Part shown: one piece after another, positions 53,079-62,596 of the stretch
Layout of the letters: each line of letters begins with the position of its first letter
Position numbering within the stretch: the first letter of the stretch is position 1
Source: Phytophthora colocasiae
Taxonomy: Eukaryota; Oomycota; Peronosporomycetes; Peronosporales; Peronosporaceae
Direction: 5' to 3'
NCBI GenBank assembly: GCA_018806915.1
Contig: JAGKQI010000085.1
Span: 62,001 to 126,000, forward strand
Length of the DNA: 64,000 nucleotides
The notes under the pieces: generated by a model
What the model was told of the DNA's origin: nothing
Databases searched by the model: none
The model's input: only the letters and a program-made list of their open reading frames with translations
Program-made: the position numbers and the translations under genes

Positions 53079-54639
53079 AGTGCCGTTCTCAAGTGGTGTG
53101 GTTGATCTTCGTCGTTTACTCCTTCACTGTTCGCGCTCTCCATGACAATGTCACTCATACTGTGTTCAGATTCGCCATCACACTCAGCCAACTGCGAGTC
53201 ATTATCTTCTTCATCACCTGGCAGGTCCTCAAATTCACCGTCCTCAAAGAGCTCTTGGAATGTCCGTAGCCACTTGTCGACCTTGACCTTGAACCCGCTC
53301 TCATGGCGGTCCTTATATTTGATGCTCTCATTCACCTTGACATCAGAGACGAATCCAGTCTTGTGTTCCGTCGGGAAATACACGTTGCAGCCAACCACGT
53401 CCTCTCGGTAGCCTAGCAGAAAGCCAACTCGACAGTTCATACTGAGTTTCTTTCGCTTTGATTTTGGTGTGTGGCAATATACAAGTGAACCGAAAGCTCG
53501 AATATGGTGAATATCTGGCTTTGATCCAAACATCAGTTCGTAGGGCGTCCGTCCAGCCCCCTTACAGAATACTCGATTTTTAACGTAGACTGCGTTCTCC
53601 AGTGCATGGATCCAAAACGATTTCGGCAAACCTGCCTGGTGCATCATCGTCTTGATCATTCCAACGATAGTTTGATGTGTGCGTTCCACGAGGTTCAACT
53701 GTGACGCATTTGGTCCGACTTTGGTATGCACGATGCCTTTCTTGCGGTACCATCGCTCAATCGTGCCGTTGCAGAACTCCTGCCCTTTGTCGGTAAGCAC
53801 TTGTCTGACTGGTTCAACTTCCAGCTCATCGTCGATATTCCACTGACGCGTTACCACCGTGTCCACGCGTCTTCCATGCTGTCGCTCTGCCCAAGCGATA
53901 TACTCCATCATGTGCTCATTGACTTCACGCTCACCTTTAGTCTTCCAGTAGGTAAGTCTTCACATAACGCGAGTATCCGTCCATAATTACTAAGACGGCG
54001 GTGTACCTCGAACCATTGTTCACGCCAGGAATCAACAAGTCTGCGAAGACCATGTCATTTACTCTCTCTATAGGTCGATCGAGAGCCTTCCGGAATGTCT
54101 TGCGTCGTTGTTTGCCAAAATGGCAATCGGAGCAGGCGATCTTGCCACGACGTTTCAACATGATGCCGCGAGCCATGCCTCGGTCCACCATTAAACGTAT
54201 GTACTCAGGACAAGTGTGTCCTAACCTCTCGTGCCATACATCAATGTCTTCCAACTCCATCAGAAACTGCAAAGTTCGCAAACACCTTGCCTTTGACGTG
54301 AGTCTTCTTCTTATCGATGTGTTTGGCCATGATGTTGTGAGTGGTGAAAGTCCACAGTCTGTTGTCGTACTCTGTGCGAATCACCTCCACAGTATCCTTC
54401 GTCATGCCAAATAACCGTGTACTGGAATCCCAACTCATTTCAAAACCTTGGTCTAACGCCAATCCAGGTGAAAACAAGTTGCATCCAGCCCCAGGAACGT
54501 AGAGCACATTCTCCACCAACAAAAACACCATTTGTTCATCAATCAGTGTCGATAAAATCACTGTACCAAAGCCCTCTGCCTTGGCATCGACACCGTCGGC
54601 GAACCCAGAAATGCTTGGGTTCCATTCACTGTCATCCAT
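53063..54639 (-). pseudogene. Copia-B protease end and integrase (frameshifted)
   Basis: 53063-53911 is an unbroken integrase half from the second catalytic Asp (VLTDKGQEF) through NLVERTHQT (Glu) to the C-terminus; this stretch is broken in copy A. 53937-54281 holds the zinc region (HERLGHTCPEYIRL, CSDCHFGKQRR) and the first Asp (FADLLIPG), and 54241-54639 the protease C-part. Extra C bases near 53947 and 54251 break the frames. Confidence 0.82.
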
Positions 54640-54718
54640 GCCGTGGAGTGTAGTGAAATACTCCTTACAGGCGGTAATGTGTGCGTTTGTACCCGTATCA
54701 AAATACCACAGACCCGGG

Positions 54719-55721
54719 TCATAGTCGCTTTGCCATCTTGCGCACTACTTCACCAATGACCACCTCTCGTTTCTCGACATCTTCAGCGACTTCACTTTCC
54801 GCTTGATGTGTTTCATCCTCAGCTGCTGCGACTTTGTCGCCTGATCGATGCGTATTTCGCTTGAGCCTTTGGTTTCTCTTCGTCTTCCAGTTTCGGACAA
54901 TCACTTTTGTAGTGACCCATTTCACCACAGTTGAAGCACTTAATCTCGGTCTTACTGGTCTTCGACTTTGATTCGCTCTTCGAGCTCTGCTTCTTTGGTC
55001 CTTGCTGAGATGCGCTCTTTGAGTTCTGACTCTTCTTGCCAGACTTGTTTCCAAAGGCGTTTCCTTCCCAGTCTTTATTCCTTGCCTCAGCCGTCAAGAT
55101 TAGCTCTCAGAACCAGCTCCGGCGTGTATTTAGCCATGTTTGAACTAAATAGTACTTTTCTACAGAAGCTCATCGTAACACGTCTGTGCTGGCAGGCTTC
55201 GCAGCATCTTGTCCACCATCTGCAAGTCATTCACGGGCGCTCCCAGGTCCGCAAGCTTGTTCTTTATGTCGAACAACTTGTACAGGTGACTGCGTAAGTC
55301 GTCGCTTTCCGCGCAGATGAGTCTTGTGGAGCTCGCACTGCAGGCGATACACCTTCTGCGCAGTCATGGCGGGATTGGTCTTGCCTTCGTAGATGTCGAC
55401 GAGCTCAGCCCACATCTTCGTACCAGTCTCCTTCATCATGACTTGCTTGGCAAGCTTCATAGACAGTGATCCCTGGATCAAAATCTTGATCTTGGCTTGC
55501 TTTTTCTTGAATTCACCCTTCTTCTCGTCGTCCCAGTTCTCGTCCTTCACCTCCTTGCCGAGCACTATCTCGTCTAGAAGGCTCTTCTCGAACGCATTCA
55601 TCATAGCGTGCTTGTAGAACGTCCAATCTTCTCCATTCCAGCGCACAGGAGTCCCAGAAGATCCAATCTTGAAGGACTTGCGCTTGGACTTGCCGTCGTC
55701 TGAGTCGGAGGAAGATGACAT
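54719..55721 (-). pseudogene. Copia-B Gag (frameshifted)
   Basis: 55227-55721 matches the N-terminal Gag of copy A; 54819-55097 has the CCHC knuckle CFNCGEMGHYKSDC; the frame is then lost before the protease. Single-base gains near 55108, 55165 and 54846 compared with copy A break it. Confidence 0.82.
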
Positions 55722-55774
55722 CGCTACTGCTCTTGATTCTCTTACGATCGTGTTCTCTTGGACGCAACGTGGTT

Positions 55775-55788
55775 TGGGCTCATAACCC
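55775..55788 (-). promoter_or_regulatory. Copia copy B primer binding site
   Basis: Same sequence and position relative to LTR 3 as the site at 50477-50490. Confidence 0.6.
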
Positions 55789-55958
55789 TAACGGAGTGAG
55801 CACTGGGAGATGTCTTAATGCAAAGACGTCAACTTGTTAGATAGAAGGTAAATCTGAGACTGACATACAACTAAGTGCCGCGGGACGCGGACTTTCTACC
55901 ATCACTCTTGCAACGGCAACTTCAACTTCTGTAGCAAAAGTGGGTACACTTTCCAACA
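55789..55958 (-). repeat. Copia LTR 3 (170 bp)
   Basis: 5' LTR of copy B. Followed by AGAAG at 55959-55963, the partner of the duplication at 45193-45197. Confidence 0.92.
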
Positions 55959-56049
55959 AGAAGTGGGCGTAGAAGATAGACTTCACGATGTCAGGTCTAA
56001 GGACATGCCAACCGCACCTGGTGATCCCGTGTCTTTTGTCTCCAGCTTC
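55959..56049 (-). pseudogene. Host gene fragment, 5' half, cut by copia insertion
   Basis: A minus-strand frame is open from 56049 to the LTR edge (GWHVLRPDIVKSIFYAHF) and runs on in frame into 45197-45044 once the copia pair and one AGAAG are taken out. Two other minus-strand frames to the right (55983-56192, and one near 56120-56230 reading LLTLKLCTIYKNPARPP) also look protein-like, so earlier exons of the same gene may lie there. Identity unknown. Confidence 0.45.
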
Positions 56050-56923
56050 TTAAGAATGAGGACGTAGTACTCGCATCCCTTCTGTGACGATACCAATTCC
56101 AATAGGGTCTCAATCTGCTTCACTCTCTTGCAAGTTGAGTGGCGTCCAGTACTGCGCTGGGTGGTCTCGCCGGGTTCTTGTATATCGTGCACAACTTCAA
56201 CGTCAACAACACTCGTCGGGCCCAGCTCACCTGCGCCGGAACGTCTCCGTCCCTATTTGTATTCAACTCAATCAATGCAATCTAAAGACTGCGAATCGTT
56301 CTCTATCTTGCGCCTAAACCAGTCGTCCGTCCAAACAATTGCCTACACCAACAACCGCCCTTGGATCCCGTACTAAACGTTTGAGGAATCTCAACTAATG
56401 ACCCGTTCCCGGTGGCCCGTCGTTAGCTCGGTCACTCACTCGTCTAGCACCGCCCAAAGCTTCAGTTGTAGTCTAGTCAACCGCTCGCCCGTCCAGTCGC
56501 CGTCCAGAATCTCACTCGCACTTCGTTCGTCGAAGTCGTTCGTCACTCGTGCTTCACACGGCAGGTTTCGAAGTGTCGTCTCTCTCTCTCGCGCTCCACC
56601 TGGCCAGTTTCGAAGTACCGTCTTTCGCTCTTGCGCTCCGCTTGGCAAGTTTCGAAGTGAGGTCTCCGTCCAGTCGCCGTCCAGCCGTCTCAATCGGCTA
56701 CTTCGCTCTTCGCTCACTGCTTCAGCGCCCTGCACACCCATAAACCAGCTGCTCTTCTGAGTCGCAGTTGTTCCAAGATCGCTCCACTTCGTGGATCGCT
56801 CGCACTTCAACGTCGTTCTCACGTCGATCTTCCTCATCGAACCGTCGGCTTGCACGTCCAGCATCCACATCGCGCCGCACGCCATTAACCGCCATCGACT
56901 CGTCCATCAATAGGCTTGTCCTA
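56050..56923. other. Junction region, possible 3' end of gypsy-2
   Basis: The border between the host fragment and gypsy-2 lies somewhere here. A minus-strand frame at 56436-56885 contains a 14-residue repeat, but its function is unclear. No LTR could be defined because the other end of the element is outside the window. Confidence 0.35.
56560..56686. repeat. 42-bp tandem repeat, 3 units
   Basis: Units begin with GGC(A/C)(G/A)GTTTCGAAGT-like sequence at 56560, 56602 and 56644, exactly 42 bases apart. In the minus-strand frame this encodes 14-residue repeats with the core LRNLP / LRNWP. Confidence 0.75.
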
Positions 56924-59791
56924 TTACACGCCTTCTCCAATCTCAGAGTCTTCCACGACTCTGCCGGCCTGAAAGAGCTGCTCATACTCTCGCAGTGACA
57001 CCCACATTCGTCCATCGTCGGCCTCGTCCGGTTCGCTCGCTCGCCGCTCGCTTGCTCCCCGTATTGGTCGCAGTTCCACCTCCAAGACGTACTGTCCTGC
57101 CGCATTTCTTCGTCTTCGCCGTCGCAACTCCACCATCGGTCTACATTGCTGCTCACATTCCTTCTCACCCGTAGTTGCTCGTTGCATTCGTTTTGCAGGC
57201 CTTCTCGCCGTTGCTGCGTTAACTGGAGCCGTCGCTGCTCCCACAATCTCTCCTGTCGTCTCTGCATCCGATGTCCGTTCGACCGTGCCTTCATCAATCA
57301 GCTCGTCCAAAATGTCGTCCGCTGCTTTCTGCAAATACTCAACAGGATAGTGATATGCTACCAAAAATGACACATGCGCTATTATCAGCTCGCCTTCATC
57401 GTTCTGATCCTCTCTCTGCAGCAGGAAGTTATCGAAACCCGCCGGTTCCAACACTCTCAACGGTCCAATCCAATTGTGCACAAACTTCGAAGCCTTAGCT
57501 CCTCGTGGAGGTCGATACATCCAGACTTTGTCACCACTTACAAATGTCTGTCGTTTTCTCGTTCTCCGATTGTAGTATCTTGCCTGTCGCCTCTGTTCCC
57601 GTTCGCGAGCTTCGTCCGCACATTCAACACTGTCCTTTAGTGCCGTCACTAGTTTTCGATGGTACTCAGTCAAGTCTCCAGCCTTGGTCACATGCGTAGC
57701 TCGTAGTAACTCGTTCGGCGTCCGTAGCTTACGTCCCATCATCAGTTCATTGGGAGATAGCGCAACTGTCGAATGTCTTCCGGAATTGTAGGAATACACT
57801 GCGAAGTCCACCCAATTGTCCCAATCACACTGCTTCTCATCACTCATGTACGTTGCCACACAGTCTTTCCACGTACGATGAAATCGTTCCACTAACCCGA
57901 TCATTTGTGGTCGATATGGTACAGGATTCTTCTGCTGCGCCTGTAACAAGTACATCAACTCGTCGATCACTTTGCCAGTCAACTCCGGTGCTCCGTCCGT
58001 CAGCAATTCACGAAATGGTCCGAATTTCAACACGATGTTCTTCATCAAGAACGCTGCCACATTCTCAGCTTCGTGCGACTCCACCGTAGTTGCCACCGCG
58101 TATCGCGTCACGTACTCAACGGCTGCGATCACATATCGTTGTCCGTTATCTTTAACAGGTAGCGGTCCCGCCACATCTAACGCCCAGCGATCTCCAACAT
58201 TTCCACCTCTCAAACTTCTTAGTGGCGGTATCACATCTCGCGGTCTCGCTTTACGACTTCCACAATCTTGGCATCCACGCACCCAACGTCGTACTTCTCT
58301 CGCTAGGTTCGGCCACCAATAAATCTGTGCAACTCGCGCTTGTGTATGTGTCGTCCGTAGATGTCCAGCCCAAATCGAATCATGGCACTCTTTAAATGCC
58401 AACGCCCACAGTGCAGGTGGTAAAATCACGCGTATTCCATCCGGCGTTTCAATCACAGCCAACCCGTAACTCGTCGTGACATGCATGTTCCTGTACTCGC
58501 CTTCCTTGATCAATTTTTGTACCATTTTGCTCTTCATTTGCGCATCCGTGATCTCTTCGTCTGTCAATTGCAATGTGTCGCCGTGTTCTCTTCGCTGCCG
58601 CCGTTCTTCCGCACTACGTTCCGAAAGCTGGTATCGCTGGCTCTGTGACATCGGTACTCGGTGCTGCTCATCATCCGGTCCTCTTATCAGCTCATGGCCA
58701 TCCACCGCTCGCTCTTCCGGGGTTCGTGTCTGTCTCACTGGTCGTTCAACATTGCTCCTTTCGTTCGCTGGCTTCTGTTTGTTCGCAGCACTCACGCTCC
58801 GTCGTTCAGGCTCGTCCTCGGCATCGTTGTCGGCGTCGCCATCGGCATTGTCATCGGCGTCGTCATTGTACACTAACTGCACCTCCCTCGACTCGCTGGT
58901 TGTTCGTTTTAGCGCTTCACGTCGGGATAACGGTCTCTTCTTCGTCAGTGTCTGTGCCGTAGTAGTATCTCGTCGTCTAGCGTCCATCGTATTCGTTTTG
59001 TGTCGTCCACTAGCCGTTCGTCGATCACGACTCGTAGCAGTAGGGCGTCGTACTGCACTTGCATTCCGCTTCTCAACAGGGGCACGTGTCGTCGCACGTG
59101 TTGGCATCTCTGTCGCGCTGCACGCCTTCTCCAGCTTCGAACCATTGCCTCCGCCAAGTTCTTCGTGTCCATAAGCTCGTACGTTACCTTCATTACCCAG
59201 TGCCGTTTGCTGTACACCACTGACCTCGTTCGCGTCATGTACTGTAGCTCGTTCTTTTGCTTGTGCTGTAGGCGTTCGTCCGTCAGCAGGATCACCATCA
59301 CCCAAGTTCCTTTCTGAGTCTCGTCCTCGTGGTGTGTCGCCATGGTCCTCGCCGTCATCCGCCACAGTTACGCCAGTCGTAGCCGTAATAGACACCGCAC
59401 TCAATCTCGGGGCCCTTCTTCTTTTCTTTCGTCTTCGTCCAGCCGCCGCCTTTACCTTATACACCACCGGTGCTCTCGACAACGCATCTGCAACTACGTT
59501 TGTGTTTCCAGGTCGGTATTCCACGTCAAAGTCGTACTCCTGCAACGTCAACGCCCATCGGTGCAATTTACCGGTCAAGTTAGTGCTTTTCATTAACCAC
59601 TTCAATGCCGCGTGATCAGTGACTATCACGAATCTCCGTCCATACAGGTAAGGTCGAAACAATTTTATCGCCCACACCACTGCCAGACATTCTAACTCCG
59701 TAATGCCGTACTTTGTTTCAGCTTCGTTGTTGACTTTGCTCGCATACGCCACAGGCCTCCAACCATCTCCATCGTTATGCATCAGACTCAC
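56924..59791 (-). CDS. Gypsy-2 RNase H end and integrase
   Basis: 955 codons. It starts within RNase H (WRPVAYASK, ELECLAVVWAIK, VTDHAALKWLM) and passes through a long low-complexity acidic/basic linker (about 130-430). The integrase follows: an HHCC region (GHLRTTHTQARVAQIYWWP ... CQDCGSRK), then the core with WALDVAGP (Asp), LLTDGAPEL (Asp) and GLVERFHRT (Glu), then the C-terminal part (GDKVWMYRPPRG). No chromodomain was recognised, unlike gypsy-1. A one-base shift in an A run near 59799-59802 (AAAA where the frame needs AAA) separates it from the RT ORF. Confidence 0.85.
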   Translation of the reverse strand: MSLMHNDGDGWRPVAYASKVNNEAETKYGITELECLAVVWAIKLFRPYLYGRRFVIVTDHAALKWLMKSTNLTGKLHRWALTLQEYDFDVEYRPGNTNVVADALSRAPVVYKVKAAAGRRRKKRRRAPRLSAVSITATTGVTVADDGEDHGDTPRGRDSERNLGDGDPADGRTPTAQAKERATVHDANEVSGVQQTALGNEGNVRAYGHEELGGGNGSKLEKACSATEMPTRATTRAPVEKRNASAVRRPTATSRDRRTASGRHKTNTMDARRRDTTTAQTLTKKRPLSRREALKRTTSESREVQLVYNDDADDNADGDADNDAEDEPERRSVSAANKQKPANERSNVERPVRQTRTPEERAVDGHELIRGPDDEQHRVPMSQSQRYQLSERSAEERRQRREHGDTLQLTDEEITDAQMKSKMVQKLIKEGEYRNMHVTTSYGLAVIETPDGIRVILPPALWALAFKECHDSIWAGHLRTTHTQARVAQIYWWPNLAREVRRWVRGCQDCGSRKARPRDVIPPLRSLRGGNVGDRWALDVAGPLPVKDNGQRYVIAAVEYVTRYAVATTVESHEAENVAAFLMKNIVLKFGPFRELLTDGAPELTGKVIDELMYLLQAQQKNPVPYRPQMIGLVERFHRTWKDCVATYMSDEKQCDWDNWVDFAVYSYNSGRHSTVALSPNELMMGRKLRTPNELLRATHVTKAGDLTEYHRKLVTALKDSVECADEAREREQRRQARYYNRRTRKRQTFVSGDKVWMYRPPRGAKASKFVHNWIGPLRVLEPAGFDNFLLQREDQNDEGELIIAHVSFLVAYHYPVEYLQKAADDILDELIDEGTVERTSDAETTGEIVGAATAPVNAATARRPAKRMQRATTGEKECEQQCRPMVELRRRRRRNAAGQYVLEVELRPIRGASERRASEPDEADDGRMWVSLREYEQLFQAGRVVEDSEIGEGV

Positions 59792-62573
59792 TTTTAAAGC
59801 CTATCGTACTTGCATCGGTAAATAGTCGAAACGGAAGTCGGAAATCAGGGTAGCGTAACACCGGTTTTGTAGTTAGCACTCGTTTCACCTCGTCGAATGC
59901 AGCGTCTTGCGCTGGCCCCCAATCCCAATGCACGTTCTTCCTCAACAGCTTCGTTAGTGGCTCCATCATCGATCCGAACCCCTTCACGAATTTTCGGTAG
60001 TATCCAGCCAAGTGCACGAACCGCTTCACTTCCGCCGCGTCCGTCGGTTTCGGGAATTCACGTACAGCGTTCACCAGTCGATCCAGTGGTCGCACACCTT
60101 CCTTACTAAGTTCATGCCCGAGATACTCCATCGTCTCCGTTGCAAATACACATTTCTTCAACTTCAATGTCAGACCAGCACTGGTCAACCGTTCCAGCAC
60201 ACACGCCAACTCCAGAATGTGTCGTTCGATTCCGCCTCTAGTGTAGATCACGATGTCATCCAGATAGACCAAGCACGTAGTCCAGGTTAATCCACGTAAT
60301 ACACTGTTCATCATTCGTTGAAATGTCGATGGTGCGTTCATCAGTCCAAATGGCATCCTCGTGAACTGGTACAAACCCTGCTTCGTAGTAAAGGCCGTCT
60401 TCGCTTTTTCATTCAACGCCATTAGAATTTGCCAATAACCCGCTTTCAGATCAAGAGTAGTGAACAACAGTGAACCACCCAAAGATTCCAAAGTTTCATC
60501 GATTCGTGGTAGCGGATATACATCTTTCCGAGTGATCTTGTTCAGTGCTCTGTAGTCTACACAGAATCGTACTTCGCCGTCTTTTTTCCGTACTAGGACC
60601 ACAGGAAACCCCCACGCTCCGTTGCCTTCTTCGATCACGCCCGCAGCTAGCATCTTCTTCACGTTTTCTTCAATAATGGCATCTTCCGTTTGAGCTTGAC
60701 GTCTTCTCTTCATCATGATCGGTGCCGCGTCGCCGGTATCAATGTGATGCTCAACAGGTAGCGCTGTGGCAGGTGGACAGTCATCTTTGTTCGTCAATAG
60801 CTCCGGATAAGCTCGCAATAGCTTCAGGATCAGCTCGCGACTCTCTGTGTCCTGCACTCCAGTCACCACTTCATTCTCGTTGTCCAGTGGCTTGCTGTCA
60901 CTCATCTCATTCAACCACTGTTTCAATCGATCTCGCTGCAACGCACCATTCATTTCTAGAATCTCAACATCTTCATCCAGAGGTATCCACGTGCCGAGAT
61001 CTTTCTTCGATGGTAGCTTCACTCTTCCATTCGCGGAGTTCACCATTGGCACCCATGCTTTGCCGTTCTGCACCGTCGTTACCGTGGCGCTCAACATCAC
61101 TGCACCCGTTCGTCTACTCGGTACAAATATGCCAACCTCGCCATCAGGAGCTGCTACAGCTACTTCCACCGAAGTCACTGCTCTGCCCTGCAATTGCGTC
61201 CGTTGAGCCATTCTCACTGCTGCCACTCGAGCATCATTCGCATTGTTCGTAGATCCTGCCGTAGTGTGAAACGGTATGATCACCTTGCGATCATCGTCTC
61301 GATAGCTCAACTCGTTTCGTTCAAAATCCATGGTAGCACCGTGTTGTCGCAGGAAGTCAACGCCCAACAGAAAGTCACTCGTACAGCCGTCCACAATACA
61401 TGCGTCCGCATATACCGTCTCACCGAACACAGTCTTGAATTGGAACCTCCACATACCAACCACATCCAACAAGAAGCCACCTATTCCTTCAACGTAGTCG
61501 ATAGGCGCATCTCCTTCTATTCGATCACCATGTTTCATCCAGTCGGTTCCAGCAATTGTGTAGCGCGCACAACTGTCCAGTTTGATTCCATGCCAGATAT
61601 TGTTCACTAACACCTTCGCCGTAGGTAAACCGTCCTCGGAGCTCACCGTTGCCTCGTCACCATTATCACTTGTCGACGATCGACCAACATCGTCTCGTAT
61701 ACGCTTCACCAACTTCACTGGCACTGGTTTCGAACGACCATCGTCCTCATTTGTTCTCGGTTCCGCTTTACGTCGCTCTCGTCGCTTGTTCAACGCTTGC
61801 AGACCATCAACTGCATCTTTAATGCGACTCAACCGCACTTCAAGGTCAATGCGAGTCTGTTCCGCCTTGGCTTGCTCTGCCAATTCCCGTTCGGCTCGTA
61901 TTTTTGCTTGTCGTCGCTGTCGGGCGTCTTTTCGTGCTGCACGCCTCACCAATCGTCGCTGAGCAGTTAGTCGTCGTCGTGCTACTGTCTTCTCGTCAGA
62001 GTCATGTGCAGGAACCTTCGCGCCTTCTCCAGTTTCAAGCGTTCCGTTCTCCTGTGGGTCCGCTGTTGTCGTCAGTGCCTTCGTCTGATCATCAAGCGCC
62101 ACCACACACTCGATGTTCGCTGACACGCTTGCCTGCTCACTCGTTTCAAGGGCGCCGTCCGGTCGATCGTTGCTCGGTCGCTCCTGTTCATCGTGGGCAC
62201 CGTCACTTTGATCACTCGTATATTTCTTCGTTGCCGTTTCGCCGTTCCATTGACTCGGTGCGTTCGTTTCTCGCCGAATCACGGCCATAGCGTTGCTCTC
62301 CGACTCATCTTTCGTCGTTTCTCGTGTAGCTTCATTCACTTGGGTCATCATACGCGTCGCCGTTGCCATGCCAGGTCGCACAGTTGCCACGTAGATTGCT
62401 GCTCGTTCATCATCACGTTCTTCTTCATTCCGTCTCATTCCAGCAATTACTGCGTTCACTCGAGCCACCGCGTGTGTCTGGAGTTCCGCCATCGTCGTAG
62501 GTCGCTCTGATGCCGGGTTTCCATCAACATTACTTCGGTCTCCATTCGCAGTCCGTCGGGGAGTCACATGCAC
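59775..62573 (-). CDS. Gypsy-2 protease and reverse transcriptase
   Basis: 932 codons. After a charged N-terminal half comes a retropepsin-like region (about 330-440) where the active-site triplet reads DSC (KLDSCARYTI) rather than DTG/DSG, and LLGVDFLRQHG follows. RT begins near 630 (GNGAWGFPVVLVRKKDGEVR, CVDYRALNKIT, TTLDLKAGYWQI, RMPFGLMNAP) with the catalytic LVYLDDIVIY and the thumb (YLGHELSKEGVRP, FVHLAGYYRKFVKGF). RNase H begins (LFTDASTIGF) and the frame is then lost by a one-base shift. The DSC site leaves doubt about protease activity. Confidence 0.85.
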   Translation of the reverse strand: MHVTPRRTANGDRSNVDGNPASERPTTMAELQTHAVARVNAVIAGMRRNEEERDDERAAIYVATVRPGMATATRMMTQVNEATRETTKDESESNAMAVIRRETNAPSQWNGETATKKYTSDQSDGAHDEQERPSNDRPDGALETSEQASVSANIECVVALDDQTKALTTTADPQENGTLETGEGAKVPAHDSDEKTVARRRLTAQRRLVRRAARKDARQRRQAKIRAERELAEQAKAEQTRIDLEVRLSRIKDAVDGLQALNKRRERRKAEPRTNEDDGRSKPVPVKLVKRIRDDVGRSSTSDNGDEATVSSEDGLPTAKVLVNNIWHGIKLDSCARYTIAGTDWMKHGDRIEGDAPIDYVEGIGGFLLDVVGMWRFQFKTVFGETVYADACIVDGCTSDFLLGVDFLRQHGATMDFERNELSYRDDDRKVIIPFHTTAGSTNNANDARVAAVRMAQRTQLQGRAVTSVEVAVAAPDGEVGIFVPSRRTGAVMLSATVTTVQNGKAWVPMVNSANGRVKLPSKKDLGTWIPLDEDVEILEMNGALQRDRLKQWLNEMSDSKPLDNENEVVTGVQDTESRELILKLLRAYPELLTNKDDCPPATALPVEHHIDTGDAAPIMMKRRRQAQTEDAIIEENVKKMLAAGVIEEGNGAWGFPVVLVRKKDGEVRFCVDYRALNKITRKDVYPLPRIDETLESLGGSLLFTTLDLKAGYWQILMALNEKAKTAFTTKQGLYQFTRMPFGLMNAPSTFQRMMNSVLRGLTWTTCLVYLDDIVIYTRGGIERHILELACVLERLTSAGLTLKLKKCVFATETMEYLGHELSKEGVRPLDRLVNAVREFPKPTDAAEVKRFVHLAGYYRKFVKGFGSMMEPLTKLLRKNVHWDWGPAQDAAFDEVKRVLTTKPVLRYPDFRLPFRLFTDASTIGFKSESDA

Positions 62574-62596
62574 ATTCGGACGTCGTATTCCCCGTA

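Larger units (their letters stand above)
50491..55958 (-). mobile_element. Ty1/copia element, copy B
   Basis: 5468 bases, same orientation and almost the same sequence as copy A: 3' LTR 50491-50660 (shared), body 50661-55788, 5' LTR 55789-55958. RT/RNase H is nearly identical to copy A, while the other genes have different one-base breaks. Confidence 0.92.
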
